In this document: in pieces, positions 1-7,065 of the stretch
Layout of the letters: each line of letters starts with the position of its first letter
Position numbering within the stretch: position 1 is the first letter of the stretch
Source: CAZZBK01 sp964652155
Lineage (GTDB): Bacteria; Planctomycetota; Planctomycetia; Pirellulales; PNKZ01
Assembly: GCA_964652155.1 (NCBI GenBank)
Contig: CAZZBK010000177.1
Span: 1 to 10,500, forward strand
Reading direction: 5' to 3'
Length of the DNA: 10,500 bases
Position numbers and translations under genes: made by a program
The notes under the pieces: generated by a model
The model's database searches: none
What the model was told of the DNA's origin: nothing
What the model saw: only the letters and a program-made list of their open reading frames with translations

Positions 1-7
1 TCGCCGG

Positions 8-24
8 GGTTTGCTTCGCAAACC
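8..24. repeat. Short palindrome downstream of the first propeller gene
   Basis: A perfect 7-base-pair inverted repeat, GGTTTGC and GCAAACC, encloses a TTC loop. It lies about 70 bases past the stop codon of the minus-strand propeller gene. Neither side shows a T-run, so an intrinsic terminator is not well supported. A small dispersed palindromic (REP-like) repeat is an equally good reading. The window edge cuts off its left context. Confidence 0.4.
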
Positions 25-91
25 ACCAGCCACCCACAACGGTGACGCTCACACGACGTTCCTGAACGACTGCACCGTGACCGACCGGCGG

Positions 92-1357
92 TTACTTCGT
101 GCCGATGCAATACAAATGGCGGAAGGTGCGGATGAAGGCCTGACCATTCGAGAAGGCTGGGGTCGAGTTGGTCGGCTCGTTCAGCGAGTTGGTCGCGAGC
201 AGCTCGAATTTCTCAGGGTTGGCGGCGACGACATACGTGACCGCGCTGGAGTTGGTGATGTAGAGACGCCCCTCGGCGACGAGCATTGAGCCCCAATTGC
301 GCCCCCCCATGCCGAGCCTTTCGCGCCACTTTTCGTCACCCGTGGCCAAGTCGAGACACTGGAGCGTGCAGTTTTCGTTGGCCATGAACACATGACGGCC
401 GACGATCGCGCCGGAGCCGATGCGTTGTGGGTTGGCTTTACTTTGCTGCCAGAGGCGGTTCGAGGGGGTGAGATCACCCGACCCGCCAAGCTTAAAGCCG
501 ATGGCCGGGCCATGATATCCGCTCATCGCCACGCCCATCGTCTCGCCCACGAGCGGATCGGTGTACACGAGCGGGCCAAGACCATCGATCGACCAGCGTG
601 TTTTGCCCGTTGCCAGGTCGTAGCCCTGCACGTGCTTGGGATAACTCAGGACGACCTGCGGTTGCCCATCAATCTTTGTGACGAGCGGCGAACTCCAGGA
701 GCCGGTCCAGGTGGCTTTGGCCCCTTCCTCGGCTTCGCCTGCGTCGCCGCCGGGTTCGTCGACTTGCCAGCGCGTTTGGCCGTCGTGCTTGTTGATCGCG
801 ATGAGGAACTGTCGCTTGCCGGGCCCCGCGTTCAGCAACACCGTATCGCCGTGAATGATCGGCGAGGAGCCGTAGCCCCAAATGTGGCGGAACTCGCCGA
901 GGTCGCGCGACCAGAGTGGCTTGCCCGTCATGTCGTAGCAATGCAAACCGGCCGAGCTGTGCCACACGATCACGCGCTCTCCATCGGTCGCGGGGGTGGC
1001 GCTCCCGGGCGGGTTGGTGCCGTGCGTGGGCTCGTCACCCGCAAACGACACGCTTTGCTTCCACTGTTCTTGGCCCGTGGCGCGGTCAAAACACGCCAGC
1101 GAGCGCACTTGGCCTTTCTCACTGGCCAGCGTGAGAAATACCTTCGAGCCCCAGACGATCGGGCTGGCATTGCCCGGTTCACTCAGCGGAGTTTTCCAGA
1201 CGATGTTCTCGGTCGCGCTCCAGGTGACCGGCACGTTCTTCTCATCCGAGAGACCGTTACCGCTCGGGCCACGCCACTGCGGCCACTCGCCACCTTGCAC
1301 GGGCGAGCGCATCGTCGTCGCGAACAAGAGCAGGACCGCAGCGATGAGCGTGCGCAT
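92..1357 (-). CDS. Secreted PQQ-like beta-propeller repeat protein
   Basis: This 421-residue protein belongs to the PQQ-binding-like (quinoprotein alcohol dehydrogenase-like) beta-propeller superfamily. Residues 1-22 form an export signal: MRTL, a hydrophobic run, then a small-residue cleavage zone near VQG. The mature protein opens with EWPQWRGPSGNG, a start common in planctomycete propeller proteins. Blade-like repeats recur as a Trp-ending strand after a D..TG turn: DRATGQEQW at 91-99, YDMTGKPLW at 141-149, HDGQTRW at 191-197, DLATGKTRW at 247-255 and DLATGDEKW at 336-344. No catalytic residues of a true quinoprotein dehydrogenase are evident, so a binding or scaffold role in the periplasm or at the surface is likelier; the ligand is unknown. 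The ATG is preceded by AGAGG at a spacing of six. It is a paralogue of the protein at 3222-4451: both share SRDLG(E/Q)F, the spacing of the SP(I/M) strands, and a (Y/L)YC(I/V)G.K C-terminus. Confidence 0.9.
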   Translation of the reverse strand: MRTLIAAVLLLFATTMRSPVQGGEWPQWRGPSGNGLSDEKNVPVTWSATENIVWKTPLSEPGNASPIVWGSKVFLTLASEKGQVRSLACFDRATGQEQWKQSVSFAGDEPTHGTNPPGSATPATDGERVIVWHSSAGLHCYDMTGKPLWSRDLGEFRHIWGYGSSPIIHGDTVLLNAGPGKRQFLIAINKHDGQTRWQVDEPGGDAGEAEEGAKATWTGSWSSPLVTKIDGQPQVVLSYPKHVQGYDLATGKTRWSIDGLGPLVYTDPLVGETMGVAMSGYHGPAIGFKLGGSGDLTPSNRLWQQSKANPQRIGSGAIVGRHVFMANENCTLQCLDLATGDEKWRERLGMGGRNWGSMLVAEGRLYITNSSAVTYVVAANPEKFELLATNSLNEPTNSTPAFSNGQAFIRTFRHLYCIGTK

Positions 1358-1393
1358 GATGAGCCTCTAAAGTTGAAGAAATGAGTATCGCAT

Positions 1394-1463
1394 AGGGTGG
1401 CATGGCCACACTCATGTGGCCATGTTGATCCACATGCTCACGCGGACGTGAGCATGGCACCCT
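1394..1463. repeat. Compact palindromic repeat folding as two hairpins inside a closing stem (REP/BIME-like)
   Basis: Three nested inverted repeats fill these 70 bases. Hairpin 1 has perfect 10-bp arms, CATGGCCACA (1401-1410) and TGTGGCCATG (1415-1424), around CTCA. Hairpin 2 has perfect 10-bp arms, CATGCTCACG (1433-1442) and CGTGAGCATG (1447-1456), around CGGA. An outer stem, AGGGTG (1394-1399) with CACCCT (1458-1463), closes both into a three-way junction. Both hairpins start and end in CATG. The element sits in the gap between ggt and the downstream propeller gene. Paired hairpins like this are typical of REP/BIME elements mobilised by REP-associated tyrosine transposases; that identity is inference, since no second copy is in the window. 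It has no T-run, so simple terminator function is not supported, although it could stabilise or process the operon transcript. Confidence 0.7.
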
Positions 1464-1505
1464 TACACCTAAGCTGTGCAGGCTGAGTCTCTCGAAATGA
1501 ATGAG

Positions 1506-3191
1506 TTAGTATCCGGCTGCTGTAGCCGTGGGGGTGCGTCGGCCGTCGGCCGCGCCGACCCGTTGGCCGTCGACGATCATGATCGAGTGCGCGTCCCCTT
1601 GCCGCACATTGCGGCGATCGATCTTGTGCCCCCAATCACGCAGCGTGTCGAGCGTGGTCGCATTCGCGCTGTCGGCTCCGCGCTCGAATTTGACCTCGTC
1701 GGGCAGCCACTGATGATGCAGCCGCGGAGCGTCGACCGCCGCGCGCACGTCGAGCCCAAACGTCGTGACCCCCAGCACCACGCTGAGCACTGTATTGGGA
1801 ATCGTGCGTCCGCCGGGCGAGCCGGTCACGAGCAACACCTTGCCGTCCCGCGCGACGATCGTCGGGCTTTGCGAGCTGAGCATCCGTTTGCCCGGAGCGA
1901 TCGTATTGGCGCTGGTGCCAATGCGACCGCTGCGGTCCGTTACGCCCGGCCGCCAGTTGAAGTCGGTCATCTCGTTGTTGAGCAGGAAGCCCGCGCCGCG
2001 CACGACGACCCGCGAGCCGTAGCTGTTTTGCAAGGTGTAGGTGTTCGAGACCGCCATGCCTTGCGCGTCGACGACGGAAAAGTGCGTCGTGCTCTCACCC
2101 TCGGCGGCGAGCGGGATGTCGGGAGCGAGTTGCTCGCTGGGGGTCGCTTTTTTCGGTTGGATCGAAACCCGATGCTTGAGCGCGTAGGCCTTGTTGGTCA
2201 ACAACGGCGGAATGGAGGTGAAGGCGGGATCGCCCAAGAAGCGGGCCCGATCACAGTACATCCGCTTGGTCGCTTCGATCACCAGATGCATGGCCTCGGG
2301 GGACCAACGTTCCAGCTTGGGCAAATCAAACTTCTCAAGAATATTGAGCACGCCCACGACAACGGTGCCGCCGCTGCTGGGGGGCGGTGGGCCATAAATG
2401 TCGTAGCCGCGATACGTGCCGTGGATCGGCTCGCGCGCATGGGCTTGGTAGCCGCGCAGGTCGTCGAGCGTGATGTAGCCATTGCCCGAGAGCATCTCGG
2501 CCACGATTTGCTCGGCGATCCGCCCGCGATAAAAAGCGTCGGGCCCCTCGTCGGCGAGTAACTGCAAGGTCGCGGCCAAGTCGCTCTGCACGAGCTTGTC
2601 CCCCTCGCGCCACTCCCCTCCCAGCGGCTTGGCGAACACGCGCATGAATTCCGGGAACGCGGCCGATGACTTGAGCAGCGAGTTGAGCCCCGCGGCGAGC
2701 GCGGCGTCGATGGCAAATCCTTCGCGCGCCAGTTTGACCGCCGGCAACACCAGCTCACGCCACGGTCGACGGCCAAATCGCTGATGAGCCAGCGCGAGGC
2801 CACGCACCGTGCCGGGCACGCCGACCACCTTGTGCCCCGTCTGCCGCGACTCGTTGATGAAGGTGTCGGCTTGGCACGCCGCGGGGGCGGTCTCGCGGTA
2901 CTCGATACAGACCGGTGCGGCACCACCGCCCGGATAGACCATCATAAAGCCGCCGCCGCCAATATTACCCGCCTCGGGAAAGGTGACCGCCATCGCTAGC
3001 GCGGTGGCCACGGCCGCGTCGACCGCCGAGCCACCGTCGCGCAGGACGTCACGTCCGATCTCGCTCGCTTCGCGCGAAACCGATACGACCATGCCGTGCT
3101 CGGCGACCACGCGCGGCATTTCCGCCGCACGTGACCAAGTCGGCACGAGTGCAACGAGAGCGATTAGTCCATGCAACAGCGCTCGAAACAT
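1506..3191 (-). CDS. ggt: Gamma-glutamyltransferase (glutathione hydrolase) precursor
   Basis: This is a 561-residue Ntn-hydrolase of the gamma-glutamyltranspeptidase family. It removes the gamma-glutamyl group from glutathione or related compounds and transfers it to water or an acceptor, usually in the periplasm. A signal peptide covers about the first 22 residues (MFRALLHG, a hydrophobic core, then SRAAE). The precursor is expected to self-cleave before Thr368 in the TTHFSVVD motif; that Thr becomes the nucleophile of the small subunit. Other family landmarks are visible: Arg99 in YRETAP (substrate carboxylate), NNEMTDF at 405-411, Ser439-Ser440 in RMLSSQSPT, the GSPGG oxyanion loop at 457-461, HHQWLPDE near 492, and a C-terminal TAAGY. 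Nothing essential is missing. I chose the ATG at 3191 because GGGAGG lies eight bases upstream and the signal peptide begins there; an in-frame ATG at 3218 would add nine hydrophilic residues before it. It starts 30 bases after the upstream propeller gene, suggesting cotranscription. Confidence 0.96.
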   Translation of the reverse strand: MFRALLHGLIALVALVPTWSRAAEMPRVVAEHGMVVSVSREASEIGRDVLRDGGSAVDAAVATALAMAVTFPEAGNIGGGGFMMVYPGGGAAPVCIEYRETAPAACQADTFINESRQTGHKVVGVPGTVRGLALAHQRFGRRPWRELVLPAVKLAREGFAIDAALAAGLNSLLKSSAAFPEFMRVFAKPLGGEWREGDKLVQSDLAATLQLLADEGPDAFYRGRIAEQIVAEMLSGNGYITLDDLRGYQAHAREPIHGTYRGYDIYGPPPPSSGGTVVVGVLNILEKFDLPKLERWSPEAMHLVIEATKRMYCDRARFLGDPAFTSIPPLLTNKAYALKHRVSIQPKKATPSEQLAPDIPLAAEGESTTHFSVVDAQGMAVSNTYTLQNSYGSRVVVRGAGFLLNNEMTDFNWRPGVTDRSGRIGTSANTIAPGKRMLSSQSPTIVARDGKVLLVTGSPGGRTIPNTVLSVVLGVTTFGLDVRAAVDAPRLHHQWLPDEVKFERGADSANATTLDTLRDWGHKIDRRNVRQGDAHSIMIVDGQRVGAADGRRTPTATAAGY

Positions 3192-3221
3192 CGACTTCGC
3201 CTCCCATCCGTGGTGCAAGAA

Positions 3222-4451
3222 TTATTTCTGTCCGACGCAATAGAGCACGTACGTCGACCGGATCAGCAGTTGATGGTCGTGCGGCGTAAGCGACGCGCGG
3301 AAGATCTCGTCGTCGGCCGAGCGGAGCTCGTTTTCGGCCACGATGTTGGGTTCCGCTCCCGGCTTGACGACCACGGTCTTGCCATCTTCGGCGATAAAGT
3401 ACGCGAGCCCATTGGCCGCGATGGGCGAAGCCGAGAAGTTACCCCCGACGCGATGCTTCCACACTTCTTTGCCATCGTTCGTGTCGTAGGCGGTGAGCAC
3501 CCCTTTCATGTCCATCGCCAGCATTTGATTGCCAATCACGATCGGCGAGGGGCAATCACGACCGGTCTTGCGCGGCGTGTGCCAAGCCATGTGCGAGCTG
3601 GTCACGTCCCCCGCTCCACCGGGCCGAATGGCGTAGGTGTCGCCCGACAGGCCGTTGAGCACGCACAGCACGCCGCCCGGCGCGGGCGTCACGGTCGGCT
3701 CACCCCGCCCCGAGAAGCTTTTGCAGAACCAGAGTTGCTGGCCGTCTTTGGGCGCGTAGGCAAACACGCCCGAGTGACCGTTGATGACCAACTCTTGCCG
3801 GCCGCTGGTCTCGACCAGGATCGGCGTGCTCCAGCCGCGATTCTCGGGGCGCGAGGTCGACCAGACCGTCTTACCGGTCCGTTTGTCGATACCCGTGATG
3901 AATGCATTCTCTTCGCTATCGCCATTTTGCACGACGAGATCGCCATAGATCATGGGGCACGAGGCGACCCCCCAAGGGCTTTTGAACTGTCCCAGGTCAC
4001 GAGACCAGAGGTGTTTGCCATCGACCGTGTAGCCGTGGAGCCCGCCGCGGCCAAAGAACGCGATCACCACTTCGCCGTCGGTCACGCATGTCGCCGACGC
4101 CCAGCCGTTCATCTTGTGGCTTTCTTCCGGCGTACCGGTCCAGGCCACATGCTCCCACAGTGGCTTGCCGGTCTTGCGATCAAGACAAAACACAAGTCGT
4201 TGCTTGCCGTTTTCGAGCGCCGAGGTCATGTAGATGCGCTCGCCCCAGACGATCGGCGACGATTGGCCAATGCCCTTGAGTGTCGCTTTCCAGGCGACGT
4301 TGGCCGACGACCATTTGACAGGGACTTGGGTGTCGTCGCTGTGGCCGTTCTCGTGCGGGCCGCGCCAGCGGGGCCAATTCGTCTCGGCGTGGGCGGTCAG
4401 CCCCCAGTTCAGTGCGATCAGGGCCAACAAGCTCAGCAAACGTCGGATCAC
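3222..4451 (-). CDS. Secreted PQQ-like beta-propeller repeat protein (first gene of the ggt cluster)
   Basis: This PQQ-like beta-propeller protein has about 409 residues. The chosen start, a GTG at 4451, gives a short Arg-rich, hydrophobic signal peptide ending AHA, with cleavage predicted after residue 22. GAGG lies eight bases before that GTG. A GTG nine bases further upstream (4460) is in frame but has no ribosome binding site; it remains an alternative. The mature part begins ETNWPRWRGPHENG. Blade-type repeats include DRKTGKPLW, VDGKHLWSRDLG, DKRTGKTVW, KDGQQLW and TNDGKEVW. The last residues, LYCVGQK, match the end of the paralogue at 92-1357. No metal or PQQ catalytic site can be assigned from sequence alone. 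Its position first in a cluster with ggt suggests a shared envelope role, but the substrate is unknown. Confidence 0.9.
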   Translation of the reverse strand: MIRRLLSLLALIALNWGLTAHAETNWPRWRGPHENGHSDDTQVPVKWSSANVAWKATLKGIGQSSPIVWGERIYMTSALENGKQRLVFCLDRKTGKPLWEHVAWTGTPEESHKMNGWASATCVTDGEVVIAFFGRGGLHGYTVDGKHLWSRDLGQFKSPWGVASCPMIYGDLVVQNGDSEENAFITGIDKRTGKTVWSTSRPENRGWSTPILVETSGRQELVINGHSGVFAYAPKDGQQLWFCKSFSGRGEPTVTPAPGGVLCVLNGLSGDTYAIRPGGAGDVTSSHMAWHTPRKTGRDCPSPIVIGNQMLAMDMKGVLTAYDTNDGKEVWKHRVGGNFSASPIAANGLAYFIAEDGKTVVVKPGAEPNIVAENELRSADDEIFRASLTPHDHQLLIRSTYVLYCVGQK

Positions 4452-4511
4452 GGCGGTCACCTCGACAAATTCACAAGGGATGAAAAGTTCTTGATGCGTA
4501 AGTGGTCGTCT

Positions 4512-4540
4512 ATTCTGGACGCTGAATTTGCGGAATGCAA
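4512..4540 (-). promoter_or_regulatory. Candidate promoter for the propeller-ggt cluster
   Basis: On the minus strand TTGCAT (4540-4535) and CAGAAT (4517-4512) are separated by 17 bases, each matching four of six bases of the sigma-70 consensus. Transcription would begin around 4505, giving a 5' leader of about 50 bases before the GTG at 4451. This is a pattern match only; planctomycete promoters are poorly conserved. Confidence 0.3.
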
Positions 4541-4584
4541 CACTTTGCCGCCACGATCGTTACTGCCAATATCCGATCGATTAG

Positions 4585-4621
4585 CCCCCGGCGATAGAAC
4601 CGCAGGTTCGTACGCCGGGGG
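4585..4621. promoter_or_regulatory. Nested hairpin upstream of rpmI, possible leader RNA element
   Basis: Perfect 9-bp arms, CCCCCGGCG (4585-4593) and CGCCGGGGG (4613-4621), enclose a symmetric three-base internal loop (ATA opposite GTA) and then an inner 5-bp stem, GAACC and GGTTC, capped by GCA. No T-run follows. Its place 143 bases before rpmI suits a 5' leader, and ribosomal-protein operons containing bL20 are often autoregulated through leader RNA. The link to such control is inference; a structural DNA or repeat role is also possible. Confidence 0.45.
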
Positions 4622-4764
4622 GACCCGCTGGCCACGATACTTGTTTCCCCCCTTTCGCGATCTCGCTCAACGAAAGCCCTTCCCAGGTTCGATAGCTTTC
4701 CGTATATTGTGAGTTTCCCAATCAAGCCCAAGTAGCAAGTCCTTAGGTAGCGGAAGTTTCAGCC

Positions 4765-4968
4765 ATGCCCAAGATGAAGACCCACAAGGCGACGAAGAAG
4801 CGATTTCGCATTACGGCCAACGGCAAGGTGAAGCACCGCCACTCAGGCACCAGCCACTTGAACGTGAGCTTGTCGAAGAAGCGCCGCCGCAATCTCCGCG
4901 GCACCACGGTGCTAAACGAAGGGGAAACCAAGAAGATCCATATCCTCTTGGGCAAGCATAGCTACTAG
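4765..4968 (+). CDS. rpmI: Large ribosomal subunit protein bL35
   Basis: A 67-residue basic protein opening MPKMKTHKATKKRF, the diagnostic bL35 start. It continues through GKVKHRHSGTSHLN and SKKRRRNLRG, the conserved rRNA-binding segments of this 50S subunit protein. Length is normal for the family. The start codon is preceded by GGAAG at a spacing of eight. It is the first gene of an apparent rpmI-rplT-pheS-pheT operon. The spacer to rplT is longer (174 bases) than is usual between these two genes. Confidence 0.97.
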   Translation: MPKMKTHKATKKRFRITANGKVKHRHSGTSHLNVSLSKKRRRNLRGTTVLNEGETKKIHILLGKHSY

Positions 4969-4994
4969 GAGAAGCGTGTCGCCGACGCGATGAC

Positions 4995-5029
4995 TCGACC
5001 CCGGGTGATTATTGATCCCCCCTGGTCGA
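4995..5029 (+). promoter_or_regulatory. Possible stem in the rpmI-rplT spacer
   Basis: TCGACC (4995-5000) and GGTCGA (5024-5029) form a 6-bp inverted repeat around 23 bases that contain short G-run and C-run segments able to pair inside it. It lies early in a 174-base spacer that otherwise shows nothing but the rplT ribosome binding site. It could be part of a regulatory RNA for rplT, but a stem this short may be chance. Confidence 0.2.
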
Positions 5030-5142
5030 CGAGCGCAGGCCGACAAAATCTCCTACCACGCGGGACGGGCTGGCATAAACGCTCTGCTGAATTTCCGGCA
5101 GGGGGCCTTGAACTCGCTGAGATAGAGGAAGGTTGAAGTACC

Positions 5143-5505
5143 ATGCGCAGCATGAAGGGTGCGGCACGGGCGCAAGCCAAGAAGCGTCTGTTCCGCAAAG
5201 TCAAAGGTTATGTCGGTGGTCGTGGCAATCTGTTACGCACCGCCAAAGAAACTCTGCTCCGAGCCGGTGTCTTCGCGTTTCGCGATCGCCGTCGTCGTCG
5301 CCGCGACTTCCGTCGCCTGTGGATTATCCGCATCAATGCCGCGGTGCGCGAGGCGGGTCTCCGCTATAGCGAATTCATCGCCGGCTTGACCAAGGCCAAC
5401 ATCGCCCTCGATCGCAAGACGCTGGCCGACATGGCCGTGGCCGATCCGGTCGCCTTTGCCGCCGTGGTCGACAAGGTCAAAGCGGCCCTTGCGGTCCCGG
5501 CCTAA
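5143..5505 (+). CDS. rplT: Large ribosomal subunit protein bL20
   Basis: A 120-residue basic protein of the bL20 family, which binds 23S rRNA directly and is needed early in 50S assembly. The Arg/Lys-rich N-terminal extension contains KKRLFRKVKGYVGGRGNLLR. It is followed by the family core FAFRDRRRRRRDFRRLWIIR at 44-63, INAAVREAGLRYSEFI and GLTKANIALDRKTLADMAV. The start MRSMKGAARAQAKKR replaces the more common MARVKRG. AGAGGAAGG lies about ten bases before the ATG, which fixes the start. In other bacteria bL20 often represses its own operon, so it could be the regulator of the leader structures upstream. Confidence 0.97.
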   Translation: MRSMKGAARAQAKKRLFRKVKGYVGGRGNLLRTAKETLLRAGVFAFRDRRRRRRDFRRLWIIRINAAVREAGLRYSEFIAGLTKANIALDRKTLADMAVADPVAFAAVVDKVKAALAVPA

Positions 5506-5623
5506 CGAGACGTTGCCCTAGAACTCGGCTCGCTCGGTCGTACTGAGTCGTTCGTCGCACGGATGCGTCGAGTGATTTGTTGCGCACCTCGGGACGATCG
5601 TTCACCGTGTGGAGCACTCGATC

Positions 5624-6643
5624 GTGGCATTGGCTGATTTTCTCGCTGATTTGGACGCCCTGCTGGGCGCGGCGCAGCAAGCTTTTGCCGCCGCCGTCGA
5701 TGCCGGCGCGCTCGAAGACGCGCGGGTCGAGTTCCTCGGCGCGAAGAGCGGTCGACTCAAGACGCTGCAAAAAGGCTTGGGATCGGTCGCGGGGCCCGAC
5801 AAGCCCGCGGCAGGTAAACGCTTCAACGAGGTCAAACAGGCCATCGACGAAGCCTTTGCCTCGGCCCAAGCTCGGCTCAGCGGCGGTGGCGCGGCCGTGC
5901 AGCGCGACGCGACCTTCGATCCCACCGAGCCAGGGCGTCGCCGGCGTATTGGCCGACTGCATCCGCTCACGCAGACGATCGAAGAACTCAAAGAGATCAT
6001 GGGTCGGCTCGGTTTCAGCGTGACCGAAGGGCCCGAGGTCGAAGACGAGTGGCACAACTTCGAGGCGCTGAACATCCCCAAGGCGCACCCGGCCCGCGAT
6101 CCGCTCGAAAATTTCTATCTCGCCACGGCCGAGCATCTTGCCGGTGGGCCGTTGCTCCTCCGCAGCCAGACGAGCACCGTGCAGATTCGCGTGATGGAAA
6201 ACACCAAACCGCCGGTCCGCATCACTTCGCTGGGGCGCGTCTACCGCCCGGACGACGCCGACGCGACCCACTATCCGATGTTCCATCAGATCGAGGGCTT
6301 GCTCATCGATCGGGACATCACGATGGCCCATCTCAAGAGCGTGCTCCGCTTGTTCGCCCGCAATTATTTTGGCGGCGACGTGCATATTCGTTTTCGCCCC
6401 TCGTTCTTCCCGTTCACCGAGCCCAGTGTCGAGGTCGACATGCACTGGAACGACCGCTGGATCGAGATGGGAGGCGCCGGGATGGTCGACCCCAACGTGC
6501 TCCGCGCCGTCGGCTACGATCCCGAGCAATACACGGGCTTTGCCTTCGGCCTGGGGGTCGAGCGTGTCTGTGCCCGCAAGTACCAAGTGACCGACATCCG
6601 CGAGTTCTACAAGAACGACGTGCGTTTTTTGGAGCAATTCTAA
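5624..6643 (+). CDS. pheS: Phenylalanine--tRNA ligase alpha subunit
   Basis: PheS is the catalytic subunit of the alpha2-beta2 phenylalanyl-tRNA synthetase, which charges tRNA-Phe in the cytoplasm. With the GTG start at 5624 it has 339 residues, normal for the family. Residues 1-85 form the N-terminal coiled-coil arm that contacts tRNA. The class II aminoacylation core follows: GFSVTEGPEVE near 130, the RSQTSTVQIR segment, motif 2 with Arg205 and HYPMFHQIEG at 216-225, and motif 3 with GLGVER at 309-314. The Phe-pocket region reads GGAGMVDPNVL; many homologues have MVHP here. I chose GTG 5624 because GGAG lies nine bases upstream; a GTG at 5609 would add MEHSI but has no ribosome binding site. 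Its stop is two codons from the left arm of the S23 cassette that separates it from pheT. Confidence 0.96.
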   Translation: MALADFLADLDALLGAAQQAFAAAVDAGALEDARVEFLGAKSGRLKTLQKGLGSVAGPDKPAAGKRFNEVKQAIDEAFASAQARLSGGGAAVQRDATFDPTEPGRRRRIGRLHPLTQTIEELKEIMGRLGFSVTEGPEVEDEWHNFEALNIPKAHPARDPLENFYLATAEHLAGGPLLLRSQTSTVQIRVMENTKPPVRITSLGRVYRPDDADATHYPMFHQIEGLLIDRDITMAHLKSVLRLFARNYFGGDVHIRFRPSFFPFTEPSVEVDMHWNDRWIEMGGAGMVDPNVLRAVGYDPEQYTGFAFGLGVERVCARKYQVTDIREFYKNDVRFLEQF

Positions 6644-6645
6644 GC

Positions 6646-6681
6646 GAGGGGTGAGGTGTGTGGGGCGGGGGATGAGGAAGA
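6646..6681 (+). repeat. Left arm of the S23 cassette
   Basis: A G-rich stretch starting two bases after the pheS stop codon. It ends with TGAGGAAGA (6673-6681), which pairs perfectly with TCTTCCTCA at 7066-7074; the outer 27 bases pair with 7075-7101 with five mismatches and two G-U pairs. The S23 ribosome binding site (GGGGAG, 6683-6688) begins just inside the arm. Confidence 0.75.
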
Positions 6682-6696
6682 CGGGGAGCAGATATT

Positions 6697-7062
6697 ATGA
6701 CGGTTCAGAGTTTTCAGGATTTGAAAGTTTGGCAGCAGGGGATCGAGTTGGTTGAGCTCGTTTATCAGGTCACGAGTAAATTTCCTTCTTCGGAGATGTA
6801 TGGGCTGACAAGCCAGTTACGCCGGTCGTCGGTTTCGATCCCATCCAACATTGCTGAAGGCCACGGCCGCGACTCGACACGAGAGTATTTACACCACCTA
6901 TCGTTTGCGCGTGGCTCCCTGGCTGAATTGCACACAGAACTCATCATTGCCGAGAGACTCAACTACATCCCCCAAACCCTGGCCGCAGACCTTTTCAATC
7001 GCATCGACTCGCTCAGCCGCATGCTACGAGGCTTGCAACGCTCGTTGCGATCAAAAGAATAA
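6697..7062 (+). CDS. Four-helix bundle protein, S23 / 23S rRNA intervening-sequence protein family
   Basis: A 121-residue protein with the whole signature of the S23 (IVP, TIGR02436-type) family: FQDLKVWQQGIELVELVY near the N-terminus, FPSSEMYGLTSQLRRSSVSIPSNIAEG split across 29-55, GR.S..EYL.HL..A.GSL.EL at 57-77, and a final helix from about 94 to 118. Family members fold as a pentameric antiparallel four-helix bundle; a relative (Avd) helps diversity-generating retroelements, but no reverse transcriptase or variable repeat is present here. Cellular function is not established. The gene appears intact: ATG 6697 has GGGGAG eight bases upstream, and no frameshift is seen. It splits pheS from pheT, genes usually adjacent, and lies within an imperfect 36-base inverted repeat. 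This points to arrival as a cassette. Confidence 0.93.
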   Translation: MTVQSFQDLKVWQQGIELVELVYQVTSKFPSSEMYGLTSQLRRSSVSIPSNIAEGHGRDSTREYLHHLSFARGSLAELHTELIIAERLNYIPQTLAADLFNRIDSLSRMLRGLQRSLRSKE

Positions 7063-7065
7063 CCC

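Larger units (their letters stand above)
4461..4764. other. Divergent intergenic region between the propeller-ggt cluster and the rpmI operon
   Basis: About 300 bases without a convincing gene separate the two divergent gene groups. It holds the candidate minus-strand promoter, the nested hairpin at 4585-4621, and a possible plus-strand -10 box TATATT at 4703-4708. No good -35 box precedes that TATATT. The infC gene, which commonly precedes rpmI-rplT in bacteria, is not here, so the operon appears to start with rpmI and its own leader. A long open frame that crosses this region on the plus strand is the antisense of the propeller gene and was discarded. Confidence 0.6.

Noticed and set aside
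392..1384. 330-codon open frame on the plus strand
   Set aside because: Mirror of the first propeller gene, with a composition typical of antisense frames in GC-rich DNA.
1394..1463. Intrinsic terminator after ggt
   Set aside because: Hairpins are strong but no T-run follows on the minus strand, and the nested three-stem design fits a dispersed repeat better.
1476..2561. 361-codon open frame on the plus strand
   Set aside because: Antisense to ggt, whose catalytic motifs are all intact on the other strand.
3171..4712. 513-codon open frame on the plus strand
   Set aside because: It is antisense to the propeller gene and reflects GC-rich codon bias (His/Arg/Asp/Val-rich translation); no family resemblance.
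5506..5623. T-box or attenuator before pheS
   Set aside because: The spacer has no T-box consensus, no Phe-codon leader peptide and no terminator hairpin with a T-run.
5477..6637. 386-codon open frame on the minus strand
   Set aside because: Mirror of pheS; the plus-strand frame carries all class II synthetase motifs.
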